From positions 1 to 24,418 of the forward strand of contig JADGJG010000316.1 in the NCBI GenBank assembly GCA_027596195.1: 24,418 nucleotides of DNA, in the 5' to 3' direction. This document shows, piece by piece, positions 8,401 through 18,617 of this stretch. Under the pieces are notes generated by a model, which searched no databases, was not told the origin of the DNA, and saw nothing but the letters and a program-made list of their open reading frames with translations. The translations under genes and the position numbers were made by a program. The first letter of the stretch is position 1. Every line of letters begins with the position of its first letter. Source of the stretch: Podochytrium sp. JEL0797. Its lineage: Eukaryota > Chytridiomycota > Chytridiomycetes > Chytridiales > Chytriomycetaceae.

Positions 8401-11400
8401 GCTGTGCAGGCTGCTCCACCAAAGAGGGTGGTTGTAGATCCTGGGGTTTATCTTGGAGACCGCCGTGCACGTGTGCAAGGGGCGATGGAGAAGGTGGTTG
8501 GGGAGAGTGTGAAGTGGGAAACACAGGTTTCGGCAAGTGCGTCGTGCGCGGTTGTGCAGATGGGAGTGCTTCCGGGGAAACTGAATCCGATTGTGAGGAG
8601 TTTGATGGGGAGTATTAAAACGGAGGGGAGTGAGCTGGTGCAGATGCGGAGTTGTGTTGGGGTTGCCGGGTTGTTGAGGTTGAATTGGCGGTTGGGGAAG
8701 ACGGGGGGCGTGTTGGATAAGGTGGTTAAAAATTTGGGGGTGCATTTGTGTAATGAGGCGGAGTTTGGGAATGTGTTTGGGTGTGCGGGGGAGGCTGGGA
8801 TATTGATGATGATGTTGAATGAGAAGGAGGCCGTTTCGGTTTCGGAGGGGAAGAGCACGGGCAAGAAGAAGGAGTTGAATGTGGAGGCGCAGACGGCGGT
8901 GGAAGCTGCGTCGGGGGTGATTGCGGATCTTGGGGTGTTGAATAAGGTGAGGAATGAGGTTGCGCGACGAGGGGCCAAGGGGGCGTTTGAGAAGACGTGT
9001 GAAATGTTTGGGGGGGAGGTATTTGACAGTTTGCCGAAGTTGTGGGAGATTTGTTCGACGGGTGTTACGGAGTTTACTGTGGAGGCGCAGATTACGACTG
9101 AGTTGGATCCTGCGGCTGTCAAGTGTAAAGGGGATGCTGTGTTTGCGCAGACGGTGGTGGATTCGTTGGTCACGTTGGCTACGATTGTGCAGTCGGTGGA
9201 TCCCGTGTTGCATTCCAAAGTGTGTACCCTCCTGCGACCCGTTTGTCGCATCCTCCGAACCCCGTTGACCGTCGTGCGCCACGCCGCCGGACTATGTATC
9301 GCGGCATTCGGCAAAACATGCACCCCACAAACGATCCAATCCATGGTCGAACACGTGGTGCCCCTCCTCGGTGACAGCACATCCATCATCCGGCGACAAG
9401 GCGCGATCGAAAGCATCGCGCTCGTGATTGCGAATCTCGAAGAATCGCGACTGCTTCCGTACATTGTGTTTCTGATTGTCCCCGTGCTCGGACGCATGTC
9501 GGACCCGGACGAGGCCGTGCGGTTCGTGGCAACGTCGGTGTTTGCGCATTTGGTGAAACTTGTGCCGTTGGAGTCTGGGGTGCCGGACCCGGAGGGGATG
9601 GATCCGGAGTTGGTCAAGTTGAAGAAGGAGGAGAGGAAGTTTATGGGCCAGTTGGTGGGGAGTGAGAAGGTGGAGAATTTTGAGATTCCGAAAGGGATTG
9701 AGGCGGAGTTGAGGCCGTATCAGAAGGAAGGGGTGAGTTGGTTGGCGTTTTTGAATCGGTATGGGTTGCATGGGATTCTTTGTGATGGTAAAATTTGCTT
9801 TCTATTTTTCTGAATTTTTGCGAGGCTGATTCGTTTTTTTTGGCAGATATGGGGCTTGGGAAAACTTTGCAGTCGATTTGCATGTTGGCTTCGGACCATC
9901 ACATTCGGGCAGCCAAGTTTCAAGAAACGGGGTCGCCAGAGTTTGCACACACACCGTCGTTGGTTGTTTGTCCACCGACTCTCACGGGACATTGGAAACA
10001 AGAGATTCTTCAGTTTGCGGGGAATGTGTTGAAGCCTTTGATTTATGTTGGAGGGCCTGCGGAAAGGCACAGGTAACCTGCACATTTGAGATGTCATTTT
10101 TTCACTCACTTCCACCCTTCCAGACTTCGCGGACTGATTCCATCTCACGATGTCATCATCACATCCTACGAAATCCTACGAAACGACGTCGAAAACCTCA
10201 CCTCCTTCAACTACAACTACTGCATCCTCGACGAAGGCCACGTGATCAAAAACGCCAAAACGAAGCTTACGAAAGCCGTCAAAACGGTGCGATGCATGAA
10301 TCGCCTGATTCTATCCGGAACCCCCGTGCAAAACAATGTACTCGAGCTCTGGTCCCTGTTTGACTTTTTGATGCCCGGGTTTCTGGGGACCGAGAGTCAA
10401 TTCCAGGCGCGGTTTGGGAAACCGATCCTTGCGTCTCGGGATGCCAAGAGTTCGAGTCGCGAGCAGGAGCGTGGGGCGTTGGCGTTGGAGGCTCTGCATA
10501 AACAGGTGTTGCCGTTTTTGATGCGGCGGATGAAGGAGGATGTGTTGGATGATTTGCCGCCAAAGATTATTCAAGACTTTTACGTGGAGCTTGGGGACGT
10601 GCAGAAGCAGTTGTATGAGGACTTTGGAAAGAGTCAGGCGGGGGCGGGGGTTGTGAGTGATGTCAAGTCTGGGGGTGGTGGGGCCGGTACGAGTGGTGGT
10701 GGGGGGCGTGGCAAGACGGGAGAGACGCATGTGTTTCAGGCGTTGCAGTATCTGAGGAAATTGTGTAACCATCCGTCGCTGGTGTTGAAACCGGATCATC
10801 CCAAGTTTGAGATGATAATGGAGCAGTTGAAGGGGGAGGGGAAGACGATTCAGGATGTTTCGTTGTCGCCCAAGATTATGGCGTTGAAGTGAGTGTTTTT
10901 ATGTGCATTGTTTCCTGTTGTAAACGCAGGTTTGCTAATTGCTTTGTTTTTGGGTGACAGACAAATTCTGCAAGACTGTGGCATTGGAGCCACGGAATCG
11001 GCCGACGACAAGGCACTCGACACGGCACCCGTTGCCGCACCACACCGCGTACTCGTCTTTTGCCAGCTCCGAGAAATGCTCGACCACATTGAAAACGGGC
11101 TCTTCAAAACGCACATGAAATCCGTCACCTACCTCCGAATGGACGGAACCACCGACACGTCCGTCCGCCACTCGATGGTTCAAAAGTTCAATGCGGATCC
11201 ATCGATTGACGTGTTTTTGTTGACAACGAGTGTAGGTGGGTTGGGGTTGAATCTGACGGGTGCAGATACGGTGATTTTTGTGGAGCATGATTGGAATCCG
11301 ATGAAGGATCTTCAGGCGATGGATCGAGCGCATCGGATTGGGCAGAAGAGGGTTGTGAATGTGTATCGGCTGATTACGCGTGGGACGTTGGAAGAGAAGA

Positions 11401-11738
11401 TTATGGGGTGAGTTTTCTTGTTTCGCAAACTTTGGACGCTGTTTTTTTTTGCTGACTCGTTTTTTTTGCTGCTTTTTCGTAGTCTCCAAAAGTTCAAGCT
11501 CAACATTGCCGCTTCCATCATCAACCAAGACAACGCTGGCATTGAGTCGATGGACACGAACCAAATCTTGGATCTGTTTGCGCTCGGTGGCGACGGCAAG
11601 GCGGCTTCGAATGAGCCCGTGGATCCCAACAAGAAGGCATCAACCAAGGAAATATTGGAGGGACTGGGCCAGCTGTGGGACGAGAAGCAGTATGAGTCTC
11701 TGGATGACATGAGCGAATTCTTGAAGGGTCTTCAGTGA
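5489..11738 (+). CDS. MOT1: MOT1/BTAF1, TBP-removing Swi2/Snf2 ATPase, 1926 aa
   Basis: Nine exons: 5489-5936, 5983-6094, 6159-6254, 6308-7105, 7155-9787, 9847-10072, 10124-10888, 10961-11407 and 11483-11738. All joins are GT-AG and the total, 5781 nt, is divisible by three. The family strips TATA-binding protein from DNA in the nucleus using ATP. The N-terminus (MSTRLDRLVLLLDTG) is diagnostic of MOT1/BTAF1 and starts a HEAT-repeat region reaching about residue 1290. A basic patch (ARERNARKRKAK) lies near residue 190. The ATPase follows: DMGLGKT (from residue 1363), DEGH (1474-1477, the MOT1 form of DExx), SGTPVQN (about 1502), a glycine-rich loop (about 1617-1640), then DRAHRIGQ (from 1814). 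Length is close to the family norm (about 1850-1870). The start is the first ATG with the family consensus. All catalytic motifs are intact. Exon 1 is very GC-rich. Confidence 0.96.
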
Positions 11739-11746
11739 AATGTGTG

Positions 11747-11752
11747 AATAAA
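11747..11752 (+). terminator. AATAAA polyadenylation signal of MOT1
   Basis: AATAAA lies 9 bases after the MOT1 stop codon, in the 42-bp gap before the convergent F-box stop. The MOT1 3' UTR probably runs into the F-box gene on the opposite strand. Confidence 0.55.
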
Positions 11753-11780
11753 TGCAGATGTTCTTTTTTTGGTTATTTTT

Positions 11781-12950
11781 TCAAACACGCCAAATGAAAA
11801 ACGTGCCACTCGCTTGGCCCCACGAACCAACGATTCCAAACTCATTCAACGTTCCCTCCAGTTCCCAACTCAGCTGCAATCCAGTCAGGTACGTTTTTCG
11901 CATAAAGACGTCGCGAGTGCGAGAAAGAACGCGTCCCACAACTTCAAACTCGTGAAAATCGTCCTCGCCGCGCCCTGTGAAGCTGAGAACGTGCGGGCAT
12001 TTGTTGGCGGTTATTGCATCTGCTGTTTCCGGAGTCCACTCAAAGCGCATGTTGTGCATGGGTCCATCGCACGTGCGGAATGTGGCTGGTTCCGCGGAGG
12101 TGGCGGGATCAATATCGAGGCGATAATCCGCGTAGAAACCAGTCCATTCTCCTGGAATCAAGAGAGACCAAAACGCTGCTGGATTTGCAGATTGCAACGC
12201 GTCCCACGTTGCGACACTCATTTTCTGGGGCCAGAACGTCAATCTGGTTGGTATTCCGCCTGTGGCTTGGAAAAGAGGAAGGCGGAGGATCAAGGCGAGT
12301 TGAAGGAAACGGAGTTTGAGGCGTTTCCGCGAGCTTTTGGTGGATCCGGAAATCAAGAGGCCTCCGTTGTCTTCTTCCAGGAATCTCTCGACGCGTATTC
12401 TGTGGGATGCAAGTATCAGAATTCAATAAGAATGTGCCAATACCTCATACATTTTGGTGATGCAGTTCTGGACGAAGGCGTTTTCACGAAGCTCCCGCTT
12501 CATTTCCTCGGCGTTCCACGCGGCGTGCACAAACACGGACATGACCGAATTCAATTGTACCCCGTCCGATTTCAGAGCCCTTTCCAACCAGTTTTCGCAT
12601 AACATTCGACGTGACGTTTGTAAAACCAGCGCCGTGTTCTTAACCGTGTTTTGACGCACCAAGTCGGCAGCGATGCTCAACGAATCGACCCCAAACGGAA
12701 CGCGAGGTGCGACCAGTTTCCATCGTTGAATCGTCTTGGTCATGTACTCGCATGCGGTGCTATCGGGGTCGGTGTCGTTGTCAAAGGCGGCGAGGAAATG
12801 GGCTTTCCAGAGCGGGTTGCAGCTGAACACAAGACGATGAAGCAATGAGCAGGTTGATGCGAGGTGGATGAGTGAGGTTGTGCCGTCAATAGTTCCATTG
12901 GAGAGTTGCACGCAGATATGGAGGAGAGTTTCGGGAGGGAGGGACTGCAT
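11781..12950 (-). CDS. F-box protein with beta-rich C-terminal domain, 372 aa
   Basis: Two exons, 12451-12950 and 11781-12399, with an intron at 12400-12450 (GTATGAG...CCCACAG). A later GTATTG donor also exists but breaks the frame; the chosen donor gives 373 codons. Residues 1-50 (MQSLPPETLLHICVQL...LWKAHF) are a typical F-box, which binds Skp1 in SCF ubiquitin ligases. The C-terminal half has GEWTGFYADYRLDID, SFTGRGEDDFHEFEVVGRV and FGIVGSWGQASGTFFIW. This is the W-x-G-x-Y / G-x-D-x-F / G-x-W-x-G-x-F spacing of a lipocalin-like beta barrel seen in several eukaryotic F-box proteins. It may be a substrate-binding domain, by inference. The substrate is unknown. It converges on MOT1. Confidence 0.85.
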
Positions 12951-13639
12951 CTCGTTTGAGATTTATGCGTGAAGAACACGCGGGAGAAATGCGACCCACA
13001 CCTGCGACCCTTACTGCGTCAAAGCCCACACCACCTCCGCGAGGAAACAACACATGATTCACGTATTTACACATTTATTGGGTTGAAGAAACGCGAAAAC
13101 AACAACTGTCAAAAAACAAAAACAGATCTGGGCATTGGTTTCGGAGAGAAGACTCTCGTACTCACAACTGACGCCGCGCTCAAAAAACAAAACGAGCGAC
13201 ACGAGAAGGCTCCCAGAGAGGTCCGTCAAAAAAATTGGTAGAGGAGAGGGGGGGGGCGGGGGGAACACAGTCCACAAGGATTGCGGACTAAGCCAACACT
13301 TCCGGCGCGTGCTTTAAATTGCACGCATAGTCCTTGGACAACACCCTGCGCACCAGGTCGGATCGATCAGAGTCTCCCGGTCTGTTGTGGTCTTGAACAA
13401 TCCTTTTGGAGGTGCTTTCTTGGGAGTTGATGACTATTTTTTGCTCGAATTTATAGTCGTTGGCGCGTCGCTGGGAGCCGAAAAAAGGAGCTCGCAAGAC
13501 CTCGGAAAAAAACCGAGCAAAACGGATCCATTGGATTTATCCAAACACTTAGCTCGAGCTCGAGCTCGGCTCAGGCTCGGCTCTCCGAAGAAACTTACGA
13601 ATCCCCCCACCATTCACCACCATTCACCACCCCACCAAT

Positions 13640-13895
13640 AAGGGACGACCAAGGCACATGTGCCACGTCTCATCAGCATCCACGGCGGCCCACGTCAAAA
13701 AACGCCTCACATCAACATTCATAGCGACCCACAGGCTTCGGCCAACGACTCGATTCCTTTGTCGTCTTGAGTCTATTCTTTTCAACCAACCAAACCATGA
13801 AAACAAAATTAAAGGAGACAGATCTGTTATATTTTCGATCGCAAAACCGAGTCGCATCAACCCTTCCCCCTTCAGTCCCTCAAACACGCACTCGC
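13640..13895 (-). repeat. Dispersed repeat, copy B (inverted relative to copy A)
   Basis: Its reverse complement matches about 4365-4647 through a series of short colinear blocks, including an exact 19-mer (13734-13752). On the minus strand it also carries a 105-residue open frame (13624-13941, RRQRNRVVGRS...). Several of the differences from copy A fall in third codon positions of that frame, but copy A has a stop there. A decayed coding origin is therefore possible but unproven. Confidence 0.72.
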
Positions 13896-14277
13896 CCCTA
13901 CCTACTCGAAACTTCAGCGTCAACAGCTGTAAAGAATCCACTCGACCTCTAACCTAACCCCCCGACGCCAATCCCTTCTTCCCCCGCTTCCATCAAAAGA
14001 TCCTGTTAAATCAACGCGCCCCTGACCACGCTTTGTAGTTGACTTAGTGCATTCCTGAAAGCCCTGTTCAGAAATTTTTCCGCCTGGGGACTTAAAGTAA
14101 CATGATGCGTCTGATTGCCTCCAAAAGGTTTGCATGTTTTTTCTGTTGCAAAACGCGTTTTTTTCTCAGATGCTGAGGAGAAAAGAAAAAACACTACCAT
14201 TTTTATTTTAAAAACACGATCTAAAAAACGATACTAGTAGATTTAAATGAACAAAAAAGAAACGACGCGCGCAACAA

Positions 14278-14289
14278 GGGGGGGGGGGG
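14278..14289. repeat. Homopolymer of twelve G
   Basis: Twelve consecutive G on the plus strand, 32 bp past the stop of the minus-strand SH3 gene, so a C tract in its 3' UTR or terminator region. Length is prone to sequencing error. A similar split tract (nine G, C, six G) lies at 13248-13263. Confidence 0.8.
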
Positions 14290-14320
14290 TGGCTCGGACA
14301 ATTTTCCCTCCACCCCTCAT

Positions 14321-16254
14321 CTACCGATACTGATCAAGAGCATGCGTTTGCACAAGACTCTCCCTCCTCACCCTCCCCCTCGTCGACCCATACTCGCTCC
14401 CGGCACTTCCACCCCCCACAGACGAAGAAGAATGCACCGAAAATGGAGGAGGCACGCTCCCCAAGCTTTCCCTCCTCGCTCTCATCGCAGGCGGGCCCCC
14501 CACAGCAGCGGAGGAAGGTGCTGCATAGCTAGACCCCCGCGGTGGCGGGGGTAAACTCTGTCCGCGGTCTGTTACGGCCGAGAGGAGACTGTCGAGCTCA
14601 GATTCCATGTGGTTATACCGCTCTGCGTCCATTTGACGCGCGGCGAGACGGTCGGAGATGCGGAGGTGCGGGGTGGATGTGGTTGTGGTTGTGATGGGGC
14701 TCGTGTTGCTATTGGTTGTGCTGAGGGTGCTGAGGGTGTGGGTGGTTGTGTGGGTGGTTGGGGTGGAGGTGAAGAGGACGGGGCGCGGGGATTGGTATGG
14801 GGAGGAAGGGGTTGGGATCGCAGGGAAAGGGGTATGGGGGGTAGGTCTTGAGGGCGGCGTGCGGAGTCGCTGCGGGGGTTGTTGGTCTCGCAGTTGGGCT
14901 TGTAGATTTGCGATTTGGGTTTGCTGGTATTCCTTGACGACGGAGAGGGGTGGGTTGGTGGTTGGGGGGAATGGGAGGGGAATGGGAGGGGAAGCGATTG
15001 CTGGGCTGTTTAGTTTGCCTGATTTGACGGAAGATGCGCCGCTGTGCATGCTCGACGAAGCGGGGGCGAATTGGGGAGGAATCGAAAAAGCGGGTAACGG
15101 AGGAGGTTGAGTTGAGGAAGCGAGGCGTCGTTGGTCGAGATGGGCGAGATTAATGTATCCGACTTGGCCATTGTTGCGGTTCAGGCTGCGAGGTGGATGT
15201 TGAGCGACAGTGGTGGGAATAGAGCGGCGGGCCCAGAAACTCACCCGTATCCGTACGTGTCGTCGAAAGCGTACCACAATGAAACAACATCGCCCTTTGC
15301 CAGTTCGACTTCGTTTCCGGCGCGAGGCTCGTAGCTGACACGCACAAGGAGAGACGCGGCGGTTGTTGACAAGGTGGCCACAATGCCGCAGAAGGCCTCG
15401 ACTTTGCGATTTGCCGAGTATTCGAGCAGGGCAAGTTCGTCCTTTGTGAGAATAAGGCCTTTGGAGAGGGTGATTTCATCGTCGTCGTCGTCGTCTTCGT
15501 TGTTTTCGTCTTCGTTGTTGTTTTCGTCATCAGGTTCATCGGATTGATATGCCTCGGCCAGTTCCTTGTTGTAGCTCAGGGAGGCAATGTCCTCCATGGC
15601 GTCGCTCATGGCCTTTGTGAGTGCAGCCCACGCGTTCTGGGCATTTGGCAGCGAGTCGTTGTCAGCGTTGTGTTTTGGGAGCAGGGCGGAGTTTGAAAGT
15701 TGGTTGGCGTGGCGCAGGGCGGCGGCATCGTCAGCGACGGCTTTGCGGAGGTCTTCAGCGCGGTGCTCAAGAAGGACGAAGCGGGCAGTGCCGGTGTCGC
15801 AGCGAAGCACGCCGGGCGCCTCGTGCGGTGTCACTTTGAAGCGCCAGGCGGGGCCAGCGGGGATTCGTGGACGGCGTGGATTATTCGTATTCGAGGTGGT
15901 GGATGTACTTGAGGAGTTGGCCAGTGTACTCGGGTGTGCACTCGGCGTGGTTGTATTTGAGTTGGGCAGTGTACTCGAGGCACTCGACGCACTCGTCGCC
16001 TTCGCAAAGGCCACGGCGACGCCGCCGCCGCCCACTGCCACACTAAACTTTGCCGCAGCGTCGCCCGCCGGCGCCGAGTGTCTGCTTCCCGACCGACTGC
16101 GAGTCAAAGTGCTGCCGCTGCTGCTCTGCGCCTCAAAGAAAGCGTGCGCCGGAATCCCTGCTGCTGACGATCCACGCCGCCGTCGTGCGACTGGCGCCTC
16201 GCTGCTGCCATATGCGTCGGCTGCTGAATCAGAGGTGCTCTGGTTGGCTCCCAT
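14321..16254 (-). CDS. SH3-domain protein, probably N-myristoylated, 624 aa
   Basis: Two exons, 15245-16254 and 14321-15185, with an intron at 15186-15244 (GTGAG...CGCAG). The ATG at 16254 gives MGANQSTS, a good myristoylation sequence (Gly2, Ser6), so anchoring to a membrane is likely by inference. Then come a Ser/Ala-rich low-complexity region (to about 135), a folded-looking helical part (about 140-245, with APGVLRCDTGTARFVLLEHRAEDLRKAV), and an acidic run (DENNEDDDDDDE). The SH3 domain (about 300-352) is split by the intron: VRVSYEPRAGNEVELAKGDV in exon 1, then NNGQVGYINLAHL in exon 2. The usual SH3 tryptophan pair is replaced by YGYG, so ligand binding may differ. The C-terminal 270 residues are Pro/Ser/Thr-rich and disordered, with LxxPPP-type SH3 ligands. 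Probably a cortical scaffold. I know no named orthologue. Confidence 0.85.
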
Positions 16255-16499
16255 CACAAAGCCAATTTGATGGAAAAAATTGAGATCCCCACCCACCCAC
16301 CTTCAAGATTTGGCAGCAGCTTTGAACTTGAGCCATAACATTTGCATGCATCATCATTTTCGTGTCCGACATACTCTTTTTATACATCAGTGACAGTCGA
16401 GTTTGTTGGCGATCTGTTGGGGTTTGAAGGGCATTTGCTCGCCACCCACAACAGTCAGCGCGGTGGCTCCAACGGATCTGCACTCGTATGAAAGAGATT
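16255..16499. other. Upstream region of the SH3 gene
   Basis: No gene. This is presumably the promoter and 5' UTR of the SH3 gene (minus), with ACCCACCCACC at 16290-16301. The sequence from 16455 towards the esterase relic has no clear counterpart in the intact esterase gene. Confidence 0.5.
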
Positions 16500-16705
16500 A
16501 TTCGCCCTGTGAAGGTTTTGCAAGAGTTCCCCGGAACTCTGAGCGTTGAATGATTCCGTTGAATGACCCATGCATCGCGTCATTAGTAAAATATATTCCA
16601 CCCCGCACACCGTTTCGAAGCCAAAGTGGAGCGAAGCGGTCACGGATGTTGAAACGCAAGGATGCATGTAATTGAATGTATTGGACAAGCGTCAAAGCAG
16701 CCAAG
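16500..16705 (-). pseudogene. Partial, shrunken copy of the adjacent esterase gene
   Basis: This matches the coding strand of the neighbouring hydrolase around 17035-17165, plus a short piece at about 17285-17310. Shared peptides are HFGFE...GVEYI, CMGHS-ESF and GELLQNL, and, at the upstream end, AALTLV. About 120 bp between these two pieces is missing and the pieces are in different frames, so it cannot encode a hydrolase. The catalytic Ser, Asp and His are all absent. It ends 6 bp from the stop codon of the intact gene, so it lies in that gene's 3' flank in the same orientation: a tandem partial duplication. Confidence 0.8.
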
Positions 16706-16710
16706 TGTTT

Positions 16711-17919
16711 TTATTCACAAGTGACGCCACACCCACCCGCCGGTGATTGTGATGCCGCAATCATATTGTGCAGCTCAGAAAGAAACAAGCACGTGTAATC
16801 GCTATCCATCGACATTGGCAACAACACGGGCGTCGAATGATCCATTCCGTGAAACACCTTCAACACTGCCCCTTCAACCCCAACCCCATGACGCAACACG
16901 TTGTGAAACTCAACCGTCTGCGACACGGACACTGTGTTGTCCCCACTTCCGTGAATCAAGAGCCAATGCTTGGGCAGGTGTTGGGCCACTGCGTCGTTTC
17001 GTCGTTGAAGTGTTGACGCGGACATTCGGTTCCCGCAAAGGTTTTGCAAGAGTTCTCCGGGACTCCGAGCGTCGAATGATTCCTTTGAATGGCCCATGCA
17101 TCGCGCCATGGCTGAAATATATTCCACCCCGCGCGCCGCTTCGAAGCCAAAATGATCGTGGATGGAAAACACACCCGATAATAACACGACACCTCGAACG
17201 TCTGGCAGACCCACAGCGAGAGGAGCCACATCACTGGACGTATTGGAGCTGCAGAATTCGCGACCCGTCTCCGCATACAACCCAAGCACAAGCGTCAAAG
17301 CCGCCAAATGCGCCCCCGCCGAATGCCCCATCAAACTGATTTGCGCCGCATCCCCTCCATACCGCTCAACATTTGCATGCGTCCACACCAACGCATTCGC
17401 CACATCCGTCACCATCTCTTCCACCTTTCCCACAGGAAACAGTGTGTAATCAAACACAACCACGACCAACCCCGACTTGGCCATTGTGTCCGCCAACGGC
17501 GCGTACAGTGCGCGAGACCCGGAACTCCATGCGCCTCCATAAATGAATACAATTACTGGTTTGAGGGTTCCGTCGGGTGAGGTGCCGCTGCCGTGGACGT
17601 CAAGCTTCAATCGCGGGTTCGGGCCGTACACGATCCCGTTGACAAAAGTGGATTTGTGGAGGAAGTAGCGGGAGTAGATGGCCATTACGGGGCTGATGAG
17701 GATTCCGAGAAAGTGCTGGAGGAAGGCCATGTTGACTTTGATGACTCGTTCTGGGTTGAGTGGGAGACATCCGCGTTCGAGTTTCACTCCGCCAAGTTTG
17801 TAGGACAGGAAAGTGATGGCATATAAGCCGCCTGGTAGAAAGGATAATGCGTTAGCGTCACAGACGAGGGGTTGTATGTGTGTCACATTACCAATCACGG
17901 CGGCGGTGGTTGAAAACAT
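16711..17919 (-). CDS. Alpha/beta hydrolase, isoprenylcysteine methylesterase-like, 382 aa
   Basis: Two exons, 17892-17919 and 16711-17831. The intron at 17832-17891 (GTAATG...CTAACG...CTACCAG) is 60 nt with no in-frame stop, so the unspliced frame also reads through. The spliced start MFSTTAAVIGGLYAITFLSYKL plus a second hydrophobic stretch (MAFLQHFLGILISPVMAIY) suggests anchoring in the ER or another endomembrane. The hydrolase core has an oxyanion motif YGGAW, nucleophile GHSAGAH (Ser180), acid GSGDNT (Asp307) and GMDHST (His341), a complete triad. The run from VIVFIYGGAW through ERYGGD to GHSAGAH is most like ICME enzymes, which remove the methyl ester from prenylated C-terminal cysteine. 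Kynurenine formamidase or a general HSL-type esterase is the alternative. Confidence 0.85.
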   Translation of the reverse strand: MFSTTAAVIGNVTHIQPLVCDANALSFLPGGLYAITFLSYKLGGVKLERGCLPLNPERVIKVNMAFLQHFLGILISPVMAIYSRYFLHKSTFVNGIVYGPNPRLKLDVHGSGTSPDGTLKPVIVFIYGGAWSSGSRALYAPLADTMAKSGLVVVVFDYTLFPVGKVEEMVTDVANALVWTHANVERYGGDAAQISLMGHSAGAHLAALTLVLGLYAETGREFCSSNTSSDVAPLAVGLPDVRGVVLLSGVFSIHDHFGFEAARGVEYISAMARCMGHSKESFDARSPGELLQNLCGNRMSASTLQRRNDAVAQHLPKHWLLIHGSGDNTVSVSQTVEFHNVLRHGVGVEGAVLKVFHGMDHSTPVLLPMSMDSDYTCLFLSELHNMIAASQSPAGGCGVTCE

Positions 17920-18051
17920 GGATTTTTTTGATTCTTTTTTTTTGGTTCTTCGTACCTCCCTCAATCGCGTTTTCTTGAAATTCGTTTATTTTCCATAAGA
18001 GATCCATGAAACTATTCCGGAGCCGTTTGCCCCTTCCCACCCGAAAGTGTA

Positions 18052-18617
18052 TTATTTCTTCGCGTCGTTCACCTTCTGTTTCAATTCAGCCAGCAATCCC
18101 ATCTCATCCGCCTTCTTGTACAATCCAAAAGCGGCAATACCAGCCACAGAACCAAGTCCCAATCCACCGAGTCCGCGCACGAATCCGTTTCCAGTCAAGC
18201 GAGTGACCGAGAATCCCGCGAAGGCACCCCCGGCCGACCACATGTCGATATCATTTTGAGTTTTATTGTGCAGCAGTCTCCACGAGCGATCTTGCCACTC
18301 GATGGGTTGCTTATCGGCCATCTATATCCATCCTGAGTCAATGAGAAGCGAAAAAAAGAAACAAAGGATTCTTTCACCTTCATTTCAACCATGACAGCCC
18401 CGCCCACGATTCCTAGAAGAACGGCGGCAGCGTTTCCTCTGAGGAGAGAAGTGGTCAGCGGCGTGGTTTGCGTAGAGACCAATTTGCGCGCAAACACGCC
18501 GACAGTGGCCAAGGCCGAGAACGCATTGACTGCGCGGTGGGCCACGTGGATCTCGAGAATCGCGCGGGAATACTGCTGGTCTTCCGTCATGGGAGCGGTT
18601 GTGAAAAGGCGATCCAT
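18052..18617 (-). CDS. Small membrane protein, DUF1757-like, 169 aa
   Basis: Two exons, 18378-18617 and 18052-18321, with an intron at 18322-18377 (GTGAAAG...GATATAG). An earlier CAG acceptor exists but breaks the frame. The downstream exon happens to begin with ATG, so a short 89-residue product is also conceivable. Exon 1 has two hydrophobic segments (AVNAFSALATVGVFA; AAVLLGIVGGAVMV). Exon 2 has EWQDRSWRLLHNKTQ followed by two glycine-rich hydrophobic segments (MWSAGGAFAGFSV; GLGLGSVAGIAAFGLY) and a charged helical tail. The WQDRSWRLL motif and layout recall the fungal DUF1757 family, from memory. The function is unknown; a mitochondrial inner-membrane location would fit the glycine-rich helices. 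It shares a 47-bp promoter gap with the next gene. Confidence 0.75.

Larger units (their letters stand above)
12951..14320. other. Gene-poor interval of 1.37 kb
   Basis: No gene I can support. It holds G tracts (13248-13263 and twelve G at 14278-14289), a palindromic CTCGAG-rich stretch (13551-13582), a small hairpin CTCGG-A7-CCGAG near 13500, a repeated CCACCATTCA unit near 13607-13627, and dispersed repeat copy B (about 13640-13895). Open frames on both strands are short and lack family features. It presumably includes the F-box promoter and the 3' end of the SH3 gene. Confidence 0.6.

Noticed and set aside
8275..9282. Long open frame (335 codons) antisense to MOT1 exon 5, and another at 8448-9617
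   Set aside because: The peptides are rich in His/Arg/Pro/Asn as expected for shadows of a strongly skewed coding strand; they have no family motif and MOT1 protein is conserved on the other strand.
11769..12602. 277-codon plus-strand frame opposite the F-box gene
   Set aside because: It overlaps both F-box exons and the intron, and lacks any motif; the minus-strand model has an F-box and correct splicing.
12951..14320. tRNA or other structured RNA gene in the largest gap
   Set aside because: No cloverleaf, A/B box pair or known RNA motif could be found by eye; the small CTCGG hairpin is too short to mean anything.
14609..15110. Gly/Val-rich open frames on the plus strand
   Set aside because: They mirror the Pro/Thr-rich tail of the SH3 gene on the minus strand and are low complexity.
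15587..16270. 227-codon plus-strand frame opposite the SH3 gene exon 1
   Set aside because: The minus strand carries the SH3 half-domain joined by a clean intron and a myristoylation start; the plus frame has no recognisable domain.
16252..16296. Start of the SH3 protein at 16296
   Set aside because: That codon is GTG; the first ATG is at 16254 and gives the MGANQS signal.
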